NCBI GenBank assembly: GCA_024114885.1
Contig: CP099425.1
Span: forward strand, 1,302,001 to 1,366,000
DNA: 64,000 nucleotides
Source: Septoria linicola
Lineage: Eukaryota > Ascomycota > Dothideomycetes > Mycosphaerellales > Mycosphaerellaceae
Reading direction: 5' to 3'
This document shows, piece after piece, positions 24,701 to 35,905 of the stretch. The position numbers were made by a program, and so were the translations under genes. The stretch's first letter is position 1. Each line of letters opens with the position of its first letter. The notes under the pieces were generated by a model. It saw only the letters and a program-made list of their open reading frames with translations. It was not told the DNA's origin and made no database searches.

Positions 24701-25504
24701 GAAGACGACTTTGCAGACGCAATAGCTCACGTCCGCGAGCGGGAATTGCTGTTCGGTGAGCAATCTTTACTGGCGCACTTCGGTCCTCTGGTCAAGGAGG
24801 TCTGCAGCAACAACACGTCGTACCCGAACGCAGAGCTACAATCACATGCTGCACTATGCATGGCTAAGCTCATGTGTGTCAGCTCAGAGTACTGTGAAGC
24901 AAACCTTGGTCTGCTCATTACTATCCTGGAGAGGTCGCCTTCCTCAATCACGAGAAGCAACCTTGTTGTTGCGCTAGGAGACATGGCTGTTTGCTTCAAT
25001 CATCTCATTGACGAGAACACAGACTTCTTGTATCGACGACTGTCCGACCCTGCTTTGCAAGTCAAGAGGACATGTCTTATGACACTCACCTTCCTGATTC
25101 TCGCTGGTCAGGTCAAAGTCAAGGGACAGCTTGGCGAGATGGCCAAATGTGTCGAAGACGCCGACCAAGGCATACGCGAAATGTCAAGAATGTTCTTCTC
25201 CGAACTTGCGGGCAAAGATAATGCCGTCTACAACCACTTTGTTGACATGTTCAGCTTGTTATCTGCAGACCAAGAGCTCGACGAGGACCGATTCCGCAAA
25301 GTTATCAAGTTCTTGGCAGGATTCATCGAAAAGGACAAGCATGCCAAACAGCTCGCCAGCAAGCTTGCACCTAGGCTGCAGCGAGCAGAGAATGAGAGGC
25401 AATGGAACGATGTCGCATTCGCGCTGGGATCGCTGCCCCACAAGAATGAGGAGATCACCAAGGTGGTGCAGGAAGGATGTAAAGTTGTTGAAGGCCAAGC
25501 ATAG
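21755..25504 (+). CDS. CND1: Condensin complex subunit 1 (Cnd1/Ycs4/CAP-D2)
   Basis: Two exons, 21755..21981 and 22072..25504, give 1219 residues. The 90-nt intron is a multiple of three and has no stop, so unspliced reading also stays open (1249 residues). The donor GTGCGC, a CTAAC branch site and the TTTCCAG acceptor, plus loss of a non-family-like insert, favour splicing. The protein is an all-helical HEAT-repeat scaffold with conserved segments such as RGAIIVLGMLAVADPDIV and DPALQVKRTCLMTLTFLILA. It has a disordered Lys/Glu-rich stretch around 840-980. CAP-D2 binds the kleisin of condensin and is needed for mitotic chromosome compaction. The length matches fungal orthologues. It shares its promoter with CDC7. 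Confidence 0.93.
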   Translation: MAGFVVGEALTAYLDDPHAMPTPEAAAELVECENDPDAFSPGLINGVLDEISAAVGENPEAILQAGHLDSLQFLLKCAPTISSVQRCQLQASKSHGTNSELFALSRQTSYILPQSLARVFDLVISGLGAEAEIVHQEDQEEQDEGAEPAQHKQILEIFAFLLQWCVAAVEAKSAEKPAGPARGKGVKGAKSKAAQKDGNWDPSSQLQTALDTMAKVMKLKLAKIFVTTSDRDNFISLFTRPTYQILESETRVKSTAIRMHAFKVLCVAIKQHGHAYGAQTSIIQNLTYFEHLSEPMAEFLNILAEQYDYPQLAEEVLKELSNKEFSESDTKGPKSVSTFVARLSELAPRVVQRQVTYVAKLLESNNYTLRCAIIEVCGNLIISLSKMDESERKEEHKGQINAFFEVLEERFLDINPYCRCRAIQVYVKLCDLETKYPKRRQKAAELATQSLEDKSSNVRKNAIKLLAKLLGTHPFAVLHGGQLSFGEWNQRLETVDNELAALKLPAETGLGERDPNEQTVDQSLLDDVTKLDQTERPQTEDEMEAAFRKAQEEAATAEAMNKLQLTRRYYIEALRFIETLHEASPHVVRLLSSKNKSEVVEAMDFFVMADAYHLETAKPGIRRMLKLIWTKGNSDEGKGVQTHLIECYKGLFFAAPGNFTPNEAANYVARNMLSLTFGSTPAELTSLEQLLATMMREKAINELVIQKLWQVYGVQKRDISKSQRRGAIIVLGMLAVADPDIVVREMETCLRIGLGAIGRRDLVLARYTCVALMRMTNNKHTKGTEGKPNVRLPNDHAVLVRLADLLAIESDSKDWYGLAEQAIGAIYALSKHPDVLCSEILKRKTKAAFAPRRSASPALKQEPKEDRSQLDNDGDVEMSEIPEHEPGENEPAETPGPERAGNQALALSQLLFAVGHIALKQIVHLELCEQDFKRRKAEKEKANPTPAKKTPGSRTSSGRTAEEKSKAEQEAEDELDLMAGTNEDDFADAIAHVRERELLFGEQSLLAHFGPLVKEVCSNNTSYPNAELQSHAALCMAKLMCVSSEYCEANLGLLITILERSPSSITRSNLVVALGDMAVCFNHLIDENTDFLYRRLSDPALQVKRTCLMTLTFLILAGQVKVKGQLGEMAKCVEDADQGIREMSRMFFSELAGKDNAVYNHFVDMFSLLSADQELDEDRFRKVIKFLAGFIEKDKHAKQLASKLAPRLQRAENERQWNDVAFALGSLPHKNEEITKVVQEGCKVVEGQA

Positions 25505-25770
25505 GAAGCTGGGACACAAATGACTACGACTGCAATGGATCCCATGGATATTACGAGACGCTTACGGAATCTGGACATAGCGGGCAGATCGGAGGCGCTC
25601 ACGAGCTCCGGTGTGGGATTGTGAATGATGTAGAGACCTTTTACGCCGTTTCGTAACTTGTATAGAAGATTGGATCGATCCACGATGATCTTTCATATTG
25701 AATTTTGTGGTCGAATGAATTTCGTGCGGCTTCTGCCAGTATAATTGAGCCTTGCTCATCATATCAGGTC

Positions 25771-26019
25771 TTACGTGCGAGCCTGAGCCGGCTGTCGTGA
25801 TACATAGTCGACACGCCGCGGCCATGCTCGTGGGTCTGTTTCATAGAGCTCAAGGTGTCGTGAGGAGGGCGGAGCGTTAGCTGCTATGCCTCGGGATCTG
25901 GTCTTGAAACGAAAGATGACCCAGTAGATCACAATAGGCAGAAGCACGATAAGGACGAAGCCAACGATGATTGATGCGATGTTTCTATTCTCCATGCGTG
26001 AGGCCAAAGGAAGTGGCAT
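25771..26019 (-). CDS. Putative small single-pass membrane protein
   Basis: An 82-codon frame beginning with ATG. Residues about 12-34 form a strong membrane segment (core IASIIVGFVLIVLLPIVIYW), followed by a basic stop-transfer patch (RFKTRSR) and a short hydrophilic tail. A second ATG at codon 9 is possible. Nothing identifies a family, and there is no intron to support the model. The single convincing transmembrane helix with flanking positive charges is the only reason to list it. Confidence 0.4.
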   Translation of the reverse strand: MPLPLASRMENRNIASIIVGFVLIVLLPIVIYWVIFRFKTRSRGIAANAPPSSRHLELYETDPRAWPRRVDYVSRQPAQART

Positions 26020-26680
26020 GCTTTATCAATGAGTGCGAGGAAATAGGTCGGGGACCGTATCTTGAGATAGGATGCTGCAGCAAACAATCGTAGCTCTTGC
26101 TAATTCTTTGCTGTGCGAAGCATCATCTCGTTGATGTTATTTTGTTCTAGTGACTATCTGTGTAGAAGTAGTGCATGTTGGATTTGCCAAGGCGGGTCGC
26201 ATTCAAGGTCGACAACAACCTTCCTCTCGACCAGCTTCATCACTAACATTACTACATCCCAAGCCATATCGTAATGATGCCTTACTATGAGTGTACAGCC
26301 ATGAGAGCAGGAATTTGGATAAGAGCAACTCGACTCCACTGGACGTTGGAAGAGGTGGAGCGCGGCAGGAGTCGAGTCGAGCCGTACATCGTAGAGTGAA
26401 CAGGGATGAAAACTTGGACACGCAGCGTTCGCATTCCTGGAACGCGCTCATGCGCCACACCTGTCCATCTCGTCTCCATCGCTTCTGGAGCACAATGACG
26501 TGTGAATGTATGCTCCTCTGCCATGCGGCCATGACGGACATTGTGAAACGAAGGCAGCTGACGCCTCAATGAAATGGTCTCTTCAATGCGCCTTTCATAA
26601 ACTTGGTCACGGTAGCTATTGCATTCGATTTCCATTTTCTTAACGTTTCTTTCCTTGCACTGAGAAAGAGCTATATCACC
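26020..26680. other. Intergenic, promoter of Gly/Val-repeat gene
   Basis: 660 bp upstream of the nine-exon gene. A 183-codon minus-strand frame at 26285..26836 overlaps its first exon and has no recognisable content. No other feature is seen. Confidence 0.45.
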
Positions 26681-29127
26681 ATGTCTAAGGTCGACGGTCT
26701 GAAGAAGCAGCAGGGCGAGCTCGAAGGTACGTCCTCGAATAGCTATGGCAGCTATCCCTGGCGCGTCGCGCCAGTGGTGACTGGGGCTGCAGCATTGGGC
26801 TATTACTACCTGAGTATGTCCTCTGAGCGTGATCATCAGTGCGCAGAAAAGGGCGTGTAAAACGATAATGCTGTGGCGTCCAGACCTCTCTCATTTGGAC
26901 TTTAGGCCGCATCAGTGGATAGCAATGCTAACATGGCAGCTAAAGCTGGAATGTCGAAGATTAATATGGTGGACAACGATCCATTGAAGTCTACTAAGGC
27001 GACCCCTAAAAAGCTACCCCCGAAGCCTGCAACAAGTGCTGCTTCGAAAACGACACCGTCCAAGCCCGCTCCGCCCAAAGCCGCGAAACCCACGCCAACG
27101 AAAGCCACTCCAGCCAAGTCGACGCCCTCAGTACCCTCAAAGACAACACCGGCCAAGTCATCGCCCGTGCCAGTAAAGAAGCCGGCCACCACTTCGAGCA
27201 CTACGCCAGTCAAACCTGCCGGTGGAAGTGCAGCACCAGTCAAAAAGCCAGTGCCACCGAAAGTGCAGCCTTCTAAAGTCGCTGAACAAGCGAGCAGCGG
27301 AGCTCAGCAACCAGCTGCAGCGCAGAGAAAGCCTGTCCCTCCTCAGATCCTGCCACAGAACAAGAAGTCCGCAGGCTCTGCCACAGGTAGCGTGTCCAAG
27401 CCTGCACCCAACACGGCACAGAAGACGACATCGGCAGTGACAGGCACTGCACAGAAGGGCACGAATGCAGTCACGAACACGGCTGGCAAGACGGTTGGGA
27501 ATGTAGGCGGAATTGCCAACAAAGGTGTAGGAGCGACCACAGGTACGTCTTCAGCTCCGAACGTCCCCTCACGCATGGACTTTAGTGCTGCGGACCCTAG
27601 CGTGATAGAGCAACTTCTGCCTGCTTGGCTGGTTGATCGATGGAGAGCTGCGGCGGACAATTGCAACAAGCCCAAGCCTCGCAAGCTGCAGATCCGATCG
27701 CGTTGATCGTGACTTTTGGGCTTCTGCAAGGCGTTCGTCGATTGTGGTATCGATGTCTCCAAGACGATGTCCATCATGGCAGCTCGACATATCGGCAGTA
27801 GTGAAGGAGAGAATGTGCTGATAGCCGTTCGCAGGCACTCTCGACACGGCATCTGGCGGACGAACTGCACCAGTGACCAAGAAGGTCAATAAGGCTGGCA
27901 CAGGTGCCACTCAAACTGCCACTGATGCCACGACAAATGTTGGCAAGCTTGGAAATGATGCTGTGAAGAATGTCAAGAACACAACCGACTCTGCAGTCGG
28001 TAACCTGGCCGATACTGCGACTAGCACTGGGAAGGCAATTGGCAACAAAGACATTAAAGGCGTTGGTGCTGGTATTGCCAAAGGTAGGAATGATCATGTT
28101 TTGTGCCTGTACGGCGATTGCGCTCGAGAGCAGGCTAATACATGCAATAGGTGCTGGAAAGACGGTATCTGGCGTTGGTCAAGGTGCAGGCGCAAGTAAG
28201 TACTATTCAGCATTGTGCCATGATCGAGACCATGCAGCGAAAGCTTGGTCGACCATCCGCGATTTGAATGCTGACTTACTGTCTCTTCAGCTGTGTCCGG
28301 CGTCGGTCAAGGTGCTGATGCCACCGTTTCTGGTCTAGGCAAAGGGATCAACGCCACTGGTAAGTTGACAACCATCGCTTGATGGATTCTGGCTGGATCC
28401 TCGCAGAATTGTGCTAATGCTAGATCTCACTAGTTGGTGGTCCTGTAGGCAAGGCTGCGCAGAACACGACTGCCGGACTTGGAAAGACGGTCTCTGGGAC
28501 TGCTTCAGGCTTGGGCAAGACGGTTGGTGACACCGCCAGCGGCATTGGTAACTACAATGTCAGCAAGACTGCTGCAGGAGCCACTGGTGGCGTAGGCAAG
28601 ACTGTGAGTCATTGATGAATGGTATGCTTGGATATGTTGTGCTTATTCAATTTGCCTAGGTCGATGGCGTTGGACAAGGTCTTGACTCAACCGTGAGCGG
28701 CGTGGGCAAGACTGCTGGCAGCTATGTCCCAGGCCGTGCAGGTGGTACAGTATGTCGATCAAATTCACCACTGCACGTAGTATGCGCTAATTCGCTCTCA
28801 GGTCGAAGGGCTCACCAAAGGTGTCGGCGGCACTGTTTCTGGCGTCACTGGAGGTCTAGGAGAAGGTGTTGGTAAGCTAGGCAAAGGCGATGTCATCGGC
28901 AGCGGAACCTCCATAGTCGGTGGCGTTGGAAAAGGCCTCGGGAACCTCGGCAGCGGAGTGTGGGAGGGCGTAAGTGGCAAGAACAGACAGAAGAAAGAAG
29001 AGCCTACCGAGAATGAAGAGGCAGGTCAAGGTACGTGAGAGCTTTCGCTCAACGTACCGTGGTTTGCTGACACGCTCTAGGTCAGCAGAAACAAGAGTCG
29101 AGCGGAGGAAAGAACAGTTTCTTCTGA
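26681..29127 (+). CDS. Nine-exon Pro/Lys-rich and Gly-Val-Gly-repeat protein, function unknown
   Basis: Exons: 26681..26813, 26916..27542, 27835..28083, 28151..28195, 28291..28359, 28434..28603, 28660..28749, 28802..29030, 29081..29127. All phases join, giving about 552 residues. The acceptor of exon 2 could instead be at 26940, which shortens the product by 8 residues in the same frame. The ATG has a good context (CACC). A hydrophobic stretch (VAPVVTGAAALGYYYL) near 30-45 may be a membrane segment. It is followed by a roughly 170-residue Pro/Lys/Thr/Ala-rich region with KPxPxK units, then some 270 residues of degenerate Gly-Val-Gly repeats such as VSGVGQGA, TVSGVGKT and GLGKTVSGT. The C-terminus is charged (KNRQKKEEPTENEE). 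I do not recognise a named family. Repeats fall on separate small exons, mostly joined in phase 1, suggesting growth by exon duplication. Confidence 0.75.
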
Positions 29128-29378
29128 AGGATGCGGACGATGTGCTGGCTGCGAGAGAATGATGAACAAGGCAGACAGTACCCAATTCTACTAGACAGAT
29201 ATGGTGCGCCTAGTGGCAGAACGAGATACACGTTATAGCACATGGATGTATGAATATGCCAGGTGTCGGGCCATGAGTCTAGCTGTGCCCATGTGCAAAC
29301 CGCACCCGTTGTCAGAGGATGATGGCAATTCTACAACATAAACAATAGCACTTGTATCTGCCGACATCTGAATACCGC

Positions 29379-30804
29379 TTACCACGGATAACTCCTCGCC
29401 TCATCCTCCTTCTCCAGATCTAACCCATTCCTCACCTGCTCCTCGTGCTTCCGATCCAAATACTCCAACAAAACATCCCCATACCTCTCCTTCCCCTTAT
29501 ACCGACTCACATCCTCCCCCCAACTCCTAATGGCACTCGCCAACCTCCCAGGAACATACGGCTCCTCCACAATCTCTGTAATCGGATGAAAATACGTCCT
29601 TATCGTGAACACCACCCCTCTACTCCTCGGCAACCTCCTCAAAGACTGCCTCTCCGACCGAAAATAATGCCATTCAATCGCCCTGTCCTTCTCCGCAGCG
29701 TCCCAGGTATGTCCCACCTCGCTATCTTCGTGGCCGATGCTATAGCTCCACGCCAAATCCTCATCGACCTGGATGAAATAATTATTCCTTAGAAACGCTT
29801 TTTCGGGTGAGATTCTGCGGAAGAAGTTTGTCATGCCTTTGTGCAGTTTTGACTCGTAGCCAGGGACGGAGCCGGAGGTGTGGAGTTCGGGGAGGCTCAT
29901 ACCGAATTTATCGGAGAGACGCCAGAAGCCCGGGAGCAGTATGGCGCCGGCGAGGAGGTAGTATTGGCCATCGGGCTTTTCGAACATTATCGCGAGGTCG
30001 TCTTGGATGAGGCGGGCGCAGAGTTGGATGGGGGATTCGGAGACTGGGTCTGGATTGTTGTTGGTGTTGGAGTCAGGGGATAGGGTGGAGACGGTGAGGT
30101 GGTCTTTGCGGATGTCGAAGCTTTCGTGGGTGACGATGTTGTCGATGCCGATGAAGGTCTTTTTGAACATGGATGGGTAGCGTTCTGGGAGGTAGGAGGC
30201 GAGTTCTTCGAGGAGTTCGAGGGCGCCGTCGAAGTAGCGCGGATCAGAGTCGTCGATTTTGCAGCATTTACTTCCGCGTTCATCGATGCGCCGTTTCTTG
30301 TCGGCGTGGTAGCGGAGGTAGTGGTTGTCGAGTTCGATCCAGTCGTCCCATTGGAGAGAGCGGAGGCCCATTGTGATGTTGTATGTGGGTCCATAACGGA
30401 ATGGACGGTATGGGAGTGGTGGCGTATCGGTCACTGACCAGTTGGGATATGGCTTCGCTGCTGGGCGTTCAAAGTCGCTGGGCTGCCATGCTGAGATTCT
30501 TGTCAGCTTGTGGGTGTAGCTTGTTTTGGTGTGGTCACTGACCGCCGTGATCATTCGCCTTGGTCGCGGCGTTTGTAGACGCATCGATATGTTGTGGTCG
30601 AAGCTTGCGCCACATTGACTGTCTTGATTGGACCAGGACGGAGACCAGAATCGCAATGCCCAGCCAGATTCCGTACGTGATATAAGGGCTGGCCGAGAAG
30701 TCGACCATTGAGGTGATGCGTGCATAGCTATACAATCTTTGCAGGTCAGTACTGTTCTGCAAGTCAGAAGTATTCCAGCTTGTGTGCTTCAGGAGGAGGT
30801 CCAT
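29379..30804 (-). CDS. DUF3445 protein (heme-dependent oxidative N-demethylase-like), membrane-anchored
   Basis: Two exons, 30543..30804 and 29379..30490, encode 457 residues. The donor is GTCAGT, less usual than GTAAGT, and the acceptor CTCAG; the phase 1 join gives WQPSDFERP. The N-terminus has a transmembrane segment around 45-60 (YGIWLGIAILVSVLVQ). The rest matches DUF3445: PFRYGPTYNITMGLRSL, WIELDNHYLRYHADK, a central HESFDIRKDHL block, and GAILLPGFWRLSDKFG. Bacterial and fungal relatives are described as heme-dependent oxidative N-demethylases acting on methylated amines; that function here is by family only. A second ATG at codon 33, just before the helix, is an alternative start. Confidence 0.88.
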
Positions 30805-31254
30805 GGTTGAAATCGAGAGACTATGCTTGAACGACGGAGTGAGCTCACTGGACCTTTTTGCGCGCTCTGAAGCCCTTCATCAAGCATAGCTATAGTTTGC
30901 GATAAGAAGGCCGATAGGTAGTATCCTTTGAGAATAGCTAGCTTCGTAGAGCTGTTCCCCACAGCAGTCCATCCCGGACCCATTGTTCGGGTCTTGGCAA
31001 TGCAAGATAGCACTTTTTGTCCCAAATAGGCAAGAAGCTGCTCGGCCAGCGGAGCTCTGCTGATCACCACAGGAGAACAGTGATGGGAGCCGTGTTGAGC
31101 TTGTAACCTTTAAAGGTCTTCGAAAGTACAGTCGTCTTTATTGCTGCGATCATGGGCCGCATGCGGGATGAATCGAGTTTGATATTGACCTAGTCAACTT
31201 TAAAACATGCCTGCACTCACGCTTGCGCTTGGCTGCCGTCTATACTTCTTGAGC

Positions 31255-32723
31255 TTACTGCAACGGCAGTTTAGCATGCTTGAATTTCTTCCCTCCAGAA
31301 CCGTACATTGCTGCGGTTTGGCCATTGCCTGCGATGCGGTATTCATGTATCATCAACCCCTCGAGGCCGACTGGCCCTCTGGCATGGACTTTGTTGGTGC
31401 TGATGCCTACCTCTGTGCCGAAACCAAACCGCATGCCGTCACTGAAGCGGGTAGAGGCATTCCAATACTTGCAAGCAGCATCTACGCCGTTGCAAAAGCG
31501 GTCCGCAACTTCCTTGGAAGCCGTGATTACAGCGTCGGTGTGATGCGAGCCGAATGTGTTGATATGTTCAATGGCAGCATCTACTGCGTTGTTCGGCTCT
31601 CCGGGAGTTGCCTTTATCGTCTTGACCGCAAGGACAAGATCAAGGAATTCTGTTTCATAGTCCGCGTCTGTAGCGTCTTGTATTGACTGCGATTTATCTC
31701 CAAGTGCAGATGAGAGAGCAGACTTTGAGGCGGCGTCACACCGCAGCGTGACGCCTTTGGCAATGAGAGCCTCGGCAACGGCAGGCAGGAGAGTCGTCAA
31801 GGCATCTTCGTGAACCAGCAATGTCTCCAGGGCATTGCAGGCAGCTGGGTAATCCGTCTTAGAGTCCACTATCAGGTCCACAGCCATCTTGACATCGGCA
31901 TCGGGATGCAGATAAAGGGCACATAGACCATCGGCATGCCCAAGCACTGGCATGTGAGCCTTAGTTTGGCAGTGCCTCACGAGCTCATTGGACCCTCGTG
32001 GGATGACGAGGTCAATGTACTGGCCCAGTGTGAGTAATGAGTCTATCGCATCGCGAGTTGCTACCAGTTGGATCGAGTCGTTGGGCACCTCTGTGGCTTC
32101 CAAAGCTTTCCCTATGGTCGAAGCGATGATCTTGAATGATTCTGTCGATTCCTTGCCACCTTTCAGGATTGCTGCATTGGCTGACTTGATCGCCAATGAG
32201 GCAATGTTGGCAATGACCTCCGGCCTTGCCTCGAATATGATCAGGAGCACTCCAATGGGACATGTTTGACGTTGCAAAATGAGGCCATCATCAAGCTCTG
32301 TTCTTAAGTCCACTCTGCCGACTGGAAGAGTCAGCAGGGCGTTTCAGATGACAGTCTGTGATGCAAAGAAATGGACATATGATGTATGAGTATGAGTAGA
32401 GAAGTGCTGGGGCGCCACCTACCTGGATCTGGCAGGCCTCGAACATCTTTGATCCCCTGCAGCATATCATCAAACTTGCCCTTTCGGGACAGGTCAAGTC
32501 GCTTGTATATGCTGGGGTTCAATTCTCCATTGGCCGTTGACTGTTTCGCCTTTTCCAGGTCTACAGCATTCGCAGCAAGGATATCGTCTTTTGCTGCTGC
32601 CAACGCATCGTAAATTGCATCCAAGGCGTGGTTCCTGGCGTTTTCAGACAAGATTCCAAGCGTGCGTGACGAGACTTTGGCAGCACGAGCTGCATCCTCT
32701 GGTGACGCGTTCGTCAAAGACAT
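31255..32723 (-). CDS. PRO2: Gamma-glutamyl phosphate reductase (proline biosynthesis)
   Basis: Two exons, 32423..32723 and 31255..32321, encode 455 residues, the usual size for fungal Pro2/ProA. The enzyme reduces gamma-glutamyl phosphate with NADPH to glutamate semialdehyde, the second step from glutamate to proline, in the cytosol. It is an aldehyde-dehydrogenase-superfamily protein: the catalytic Cys lies in DYPAACNALETLLVH, and GPVGLEGLMIHEYRI is a family signature near the C-terminus. The intron (GTAGGT to TTCCAG) joins in phase 1 to restore VGRVDLRTE. I chose the ATG at 32723, giving MSLTNASPEDAARAAK, because the family begins there. The frame stays open upstream to another ATG at 32885, adding 54 unconserved residues. 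Divergent from the Crh-like gene. Confidence 0.95.
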
Positions 32724-33186
32724 TGCGGTGAGCCAAATGTTCGATATATGAGGAGGTGAGGCACAGAAACACAGACAACGTGGTCGTTGGCAAAGTCTTG
32801 TAATTGAAGCTGTGAGCCAGTCATGCTCTTCGGCTAAAACGTCGCCGGCCGAGGTGCCAAGGATCTGATCGCGGTTCCCAGCCATCTCTGACCTCCTCGC
32901 ATCGTCCCAGCCTCTTTATGAACAATCTTGACTCTGCAGAGCATCATTGGCAAACCAGCCATTCTCGTCGTCAGCAGTAGGCCATCCAGGCATCAGAATG
33001 ATAATAAGTATTCACCCAGACATCAACCGTTCGCTCTTCCCTCGTTCAACCACGCACCTGCCTCTTTCCATTGTACAGCAGCGGTAGCAGCAGTTTTTTT
33101 GACCACAGTACCGTCTTTGAGCACCACAGCATTACCGCTACAGCAAACAGACACACGACAGCCATCGATAACGTCGCATTCTTAGA
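32724..33186. promoter_or_regulatory. Divergent PRO2 / Crh-like promoter
   Basis: 463 bp between two divergent starts. It contains a short T-run near 33093 and no recognisable binding site that I would name. The frame upstream of PRO2 stays open through the left 160 bp. Confidence 0.4.
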
Positions 33187-34694
33187 ATGCTCACGCTGAA
33201 CAACCTCCTCAGCATGCGCTCGCCACTGCGGCTCGCAGCAATTGCGACCATAGCAGCCCTGATTTCGCCCTCGACTGCACAAACATACTCGAGTTGCAAC
33301 CCAACGACACAATCCGGCTGCGCACCCAATCCAGCTCTTGGAAGATCCCTCACGGTCAACTTCGCTGACGGCGAGTCGGATCAATTCACCGCCTCAAGCA
33401 ATCCCACCTACGGTCCAGATGGCGCAGTCTTCACAGTCGCAGGCTCTGGCCAAGCGCCGACACTCAGCTCGAAATGGTACATCATGTTCGGCAAGTACTC
33501 TGTAACGATGAAGGCCGCACCCGGCACAGGCATTGTCAGCTCGGCGGTGCTTCAAAGTGATACTCTTGACGAAATCGACTGGGAGTGGCTGGGCGGAAGA
33601 AACGACGAAGTGCAGTCAAACTACTTCGGAAAAGGCCAGACCACGACGTACGACCGAGCTGCCGTGCACGCCATCACGAACACGCAGAGCGAATATCACA
33701 CATACACTGTCGAGTGGACGAAAGACCAGATCGTGTGGTCCATCAACGACAAGACGATTCGCGTGCTCAACGCTGGCGACGCTCAAGGGCAGTACCCACA
33801 GACACCCATGCAGCTCAAGCTCGGCTCATGGGCCGGCGGTGATCCTGCAAACAACGAAGGCACGATCTCCTGGGCTGGCGGTGCTGTGGACTACTCAGCT
33901 GGTCCATTCTCCATGTATGTCAGCTCTGTCTCGATTGTCGACTACTCCACTGGCAGCGCGTACAGCTACGGCGACACAAGCGGCACGTGGGAGAGCATCG
34001 ACTCGACTGGAGGCGAGATCAATGGCAACTCTGGTGGTAGTGTCACCGTTACCAATGCTCCCGCAATCACATCGACGACGAGCGGCAATGAGGGTTGGAG
34101 CGGAACCCATGCGACGAACACGGCTACTGTCTCGTACACCACTCTGCCTGGTCTGCCATCCGGCTGGTCCATCAGTGGCTCGGGCAAGGTCGTTCCACCG
34201 TCGGCAGCCCCAGTGAGTAAGATGATCCCAGTGCGTCCTTGATAGTCGAACACGCTAACAAATGTCTCCAGTCACCGTCCCCATCCACGCTGTCATCGCC
34301 ATCGCTCTCTGTGTCTGCAGTGGAAGCCTCGCCCACGCCTTCAGGTGGTGATGCCGGATCTCCTGTCACCAAATACAACGACCAAGGCTTCCTTACCACG
34401 ATCTACGTGCCAGCTGGCGCGTCCACTGGCTGGGATGATGGAGGCTTGCCCACCACTTGGCTCGCTGGCGCTCAGGCCACACCTGGAGTGTTCCGCGCAG
34501 AGAAACTCAAGGCTGTCACTGGCACCGAGACTGGCCTGGCCACGCTGGCGACCGACGACGGCAGCAGCTTTGTCACCGCATCCGTCACACATACTGGCAG
34601 TGCGGTGAGAGCAGCATCGTCTCCCATGCCAGGGCTTGGGTTCCTGTTGACCAGCGCCCTTGTCGTCTTCACGGCCATGGTTTTCGTGGTTTAG
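33187..34694 (+). CDS. Crh-like GPI-anchored cell-wall transglycosidase (GH16)
   Basis: Two exons, 33187..34212 and 34272..34694, encode 482 residues. A signal peptide ends near residue 31 (ISPSTAQT); the second ATG at codon 10 would also give one. The Crh N-terminal Cys pair (SSCNPTTQSGC) is followed by a GH16 domain with catalytic DEIDWEW near 128-134 and the partner segment WTKDQIVWSIND. A Ser/Thr/Pro-rich stalk follows, then a C-terminal hydrophobic GPI signal (GLGFLLTSALVVFTAMVFVV). Crh enzymes transfer chitin chains to beta-1,6/1,3-glucan at the outer face of the plasma membrane and in the wall. The donor GTGAGT and acceptor CTCCAG join in phase 0 within the Ser/Pro-rich stalk. Confidence 0.95.
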
Positions 34695-35905
34695 TCATAG
34701 CGCTGCGCGAACATGTCTCTAGTTGGCCAAACCTCCGCACTGGGGAAGGCGGAGATGACTTCGACAGCGCACGTTCTTGTCTGTTTGATTGTTTTAGCGG
34801 CATAGCGACGGAACGCATGGAGAGATTGGATAATGTACAGACACAGAACAGTTATCGATTGGGTAATAGAGGAAGCCACTTCGCACGCGAAGCAGAGCAC
34901 GAATGAGCGCAACGAATTATGTTCATAGGAAACGCAGAATCGAAAGATCAAATGACCTCAATGCTTGCGAAGACTTCCCCACAAAGCACCATTCGTTCTC
35001 GAATATGGCGCAGTCGGAACGACTTGCGCAGGCTGACCGGCTACACAAGCCGACAGCTTTCTGCACCTTGTGACAATTGCCGACAAGGGTTTCTGTCGGG
35101 CAGCGGTGGAATCAATGTGCTGTCCCCTCATTGCTGACAATGTTCGCGTCTTGGTCCATTGCACGAGGACCACGGCAGCAGCGAAAACAGCAGACCACGA
35201 GGCAGTTCTGCCAGACGTCCCGCGAGGCAGCTGATCAGTCAGAAATAGTAGCGGCGGTTGAGTAGTGTACCTGGCGATCCGGGGCCATTAACTAGCGTGG
35301 CCTTGGTCAGGTACGCAGTGAAATATGATTTATGCCGCCAGCAACCGAGTTGATCTCTCTCGTAATTTTTAAGTAAGTGCATGCGCATGAGGACGTGGAC
35401 AGCTATTGCGAGTATTTGAAGCTGGAGACGTGCTCGCTGCTGCGGTAGGCAAGGCTTTCCTTCATATAATCCACCTGCTCGCTCTTCGAGATTGTCTTGT
35501 GTTACTGCTGTCGAGTGTCCGATAAGCTATCGCCGCCAATCGATCAATGGAATCATAGGTGAGTTTGAAACAATCCGAGCGAGCACGATGCTGCGCCTCC
35601 ACGATGGCGGATGGCAGGTCAGCAGCTCAGTCAGCTCAGACGCTCAGACGCAAGGCAACGGGAAGCCGTGGTCTTGCTGCTCCCTGGCGATAAAATGCCT
35701 CACGAGTCCTCTGAGGTCAGGTTTGCAGCCAAGCCTGTTGGTTGATGAGGCTGCTGCTGAGAGCCAGAGATTCACCGCCAGCTGCTTCGTCGGACGTCTT
35801 TGTCTGAGAGGGCCATCAGCTTTCCTTGCAGTCATCTGACTTTGTCGCAGCATTGAAGCCACGTACTCTTGAACACCACCGCCTCAAACAGCACCACCAC
35901 CCATC
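34695..35905. other. Intergenic, 1.2 kb upstream of NAD-GDH
   Basis: This is the 3' flank of the Crh-like gene and the long promoter and 5' UTR of the glutamate dehydrogenase gene. I see no supported gene, RNA or repeat. Confidence 0.5.

Noticed and set aside
26285..26836. 183-codon minus-strand frame
   Set aside because: Overlaps the first exon of the better supported nine-exon gene and shows no domain.
30099..30437. Plus-strand frame of 112 codons opposite the DUF3445 gene
   Set aside because: Antisense shadow of a conserved, intron-supported gene.
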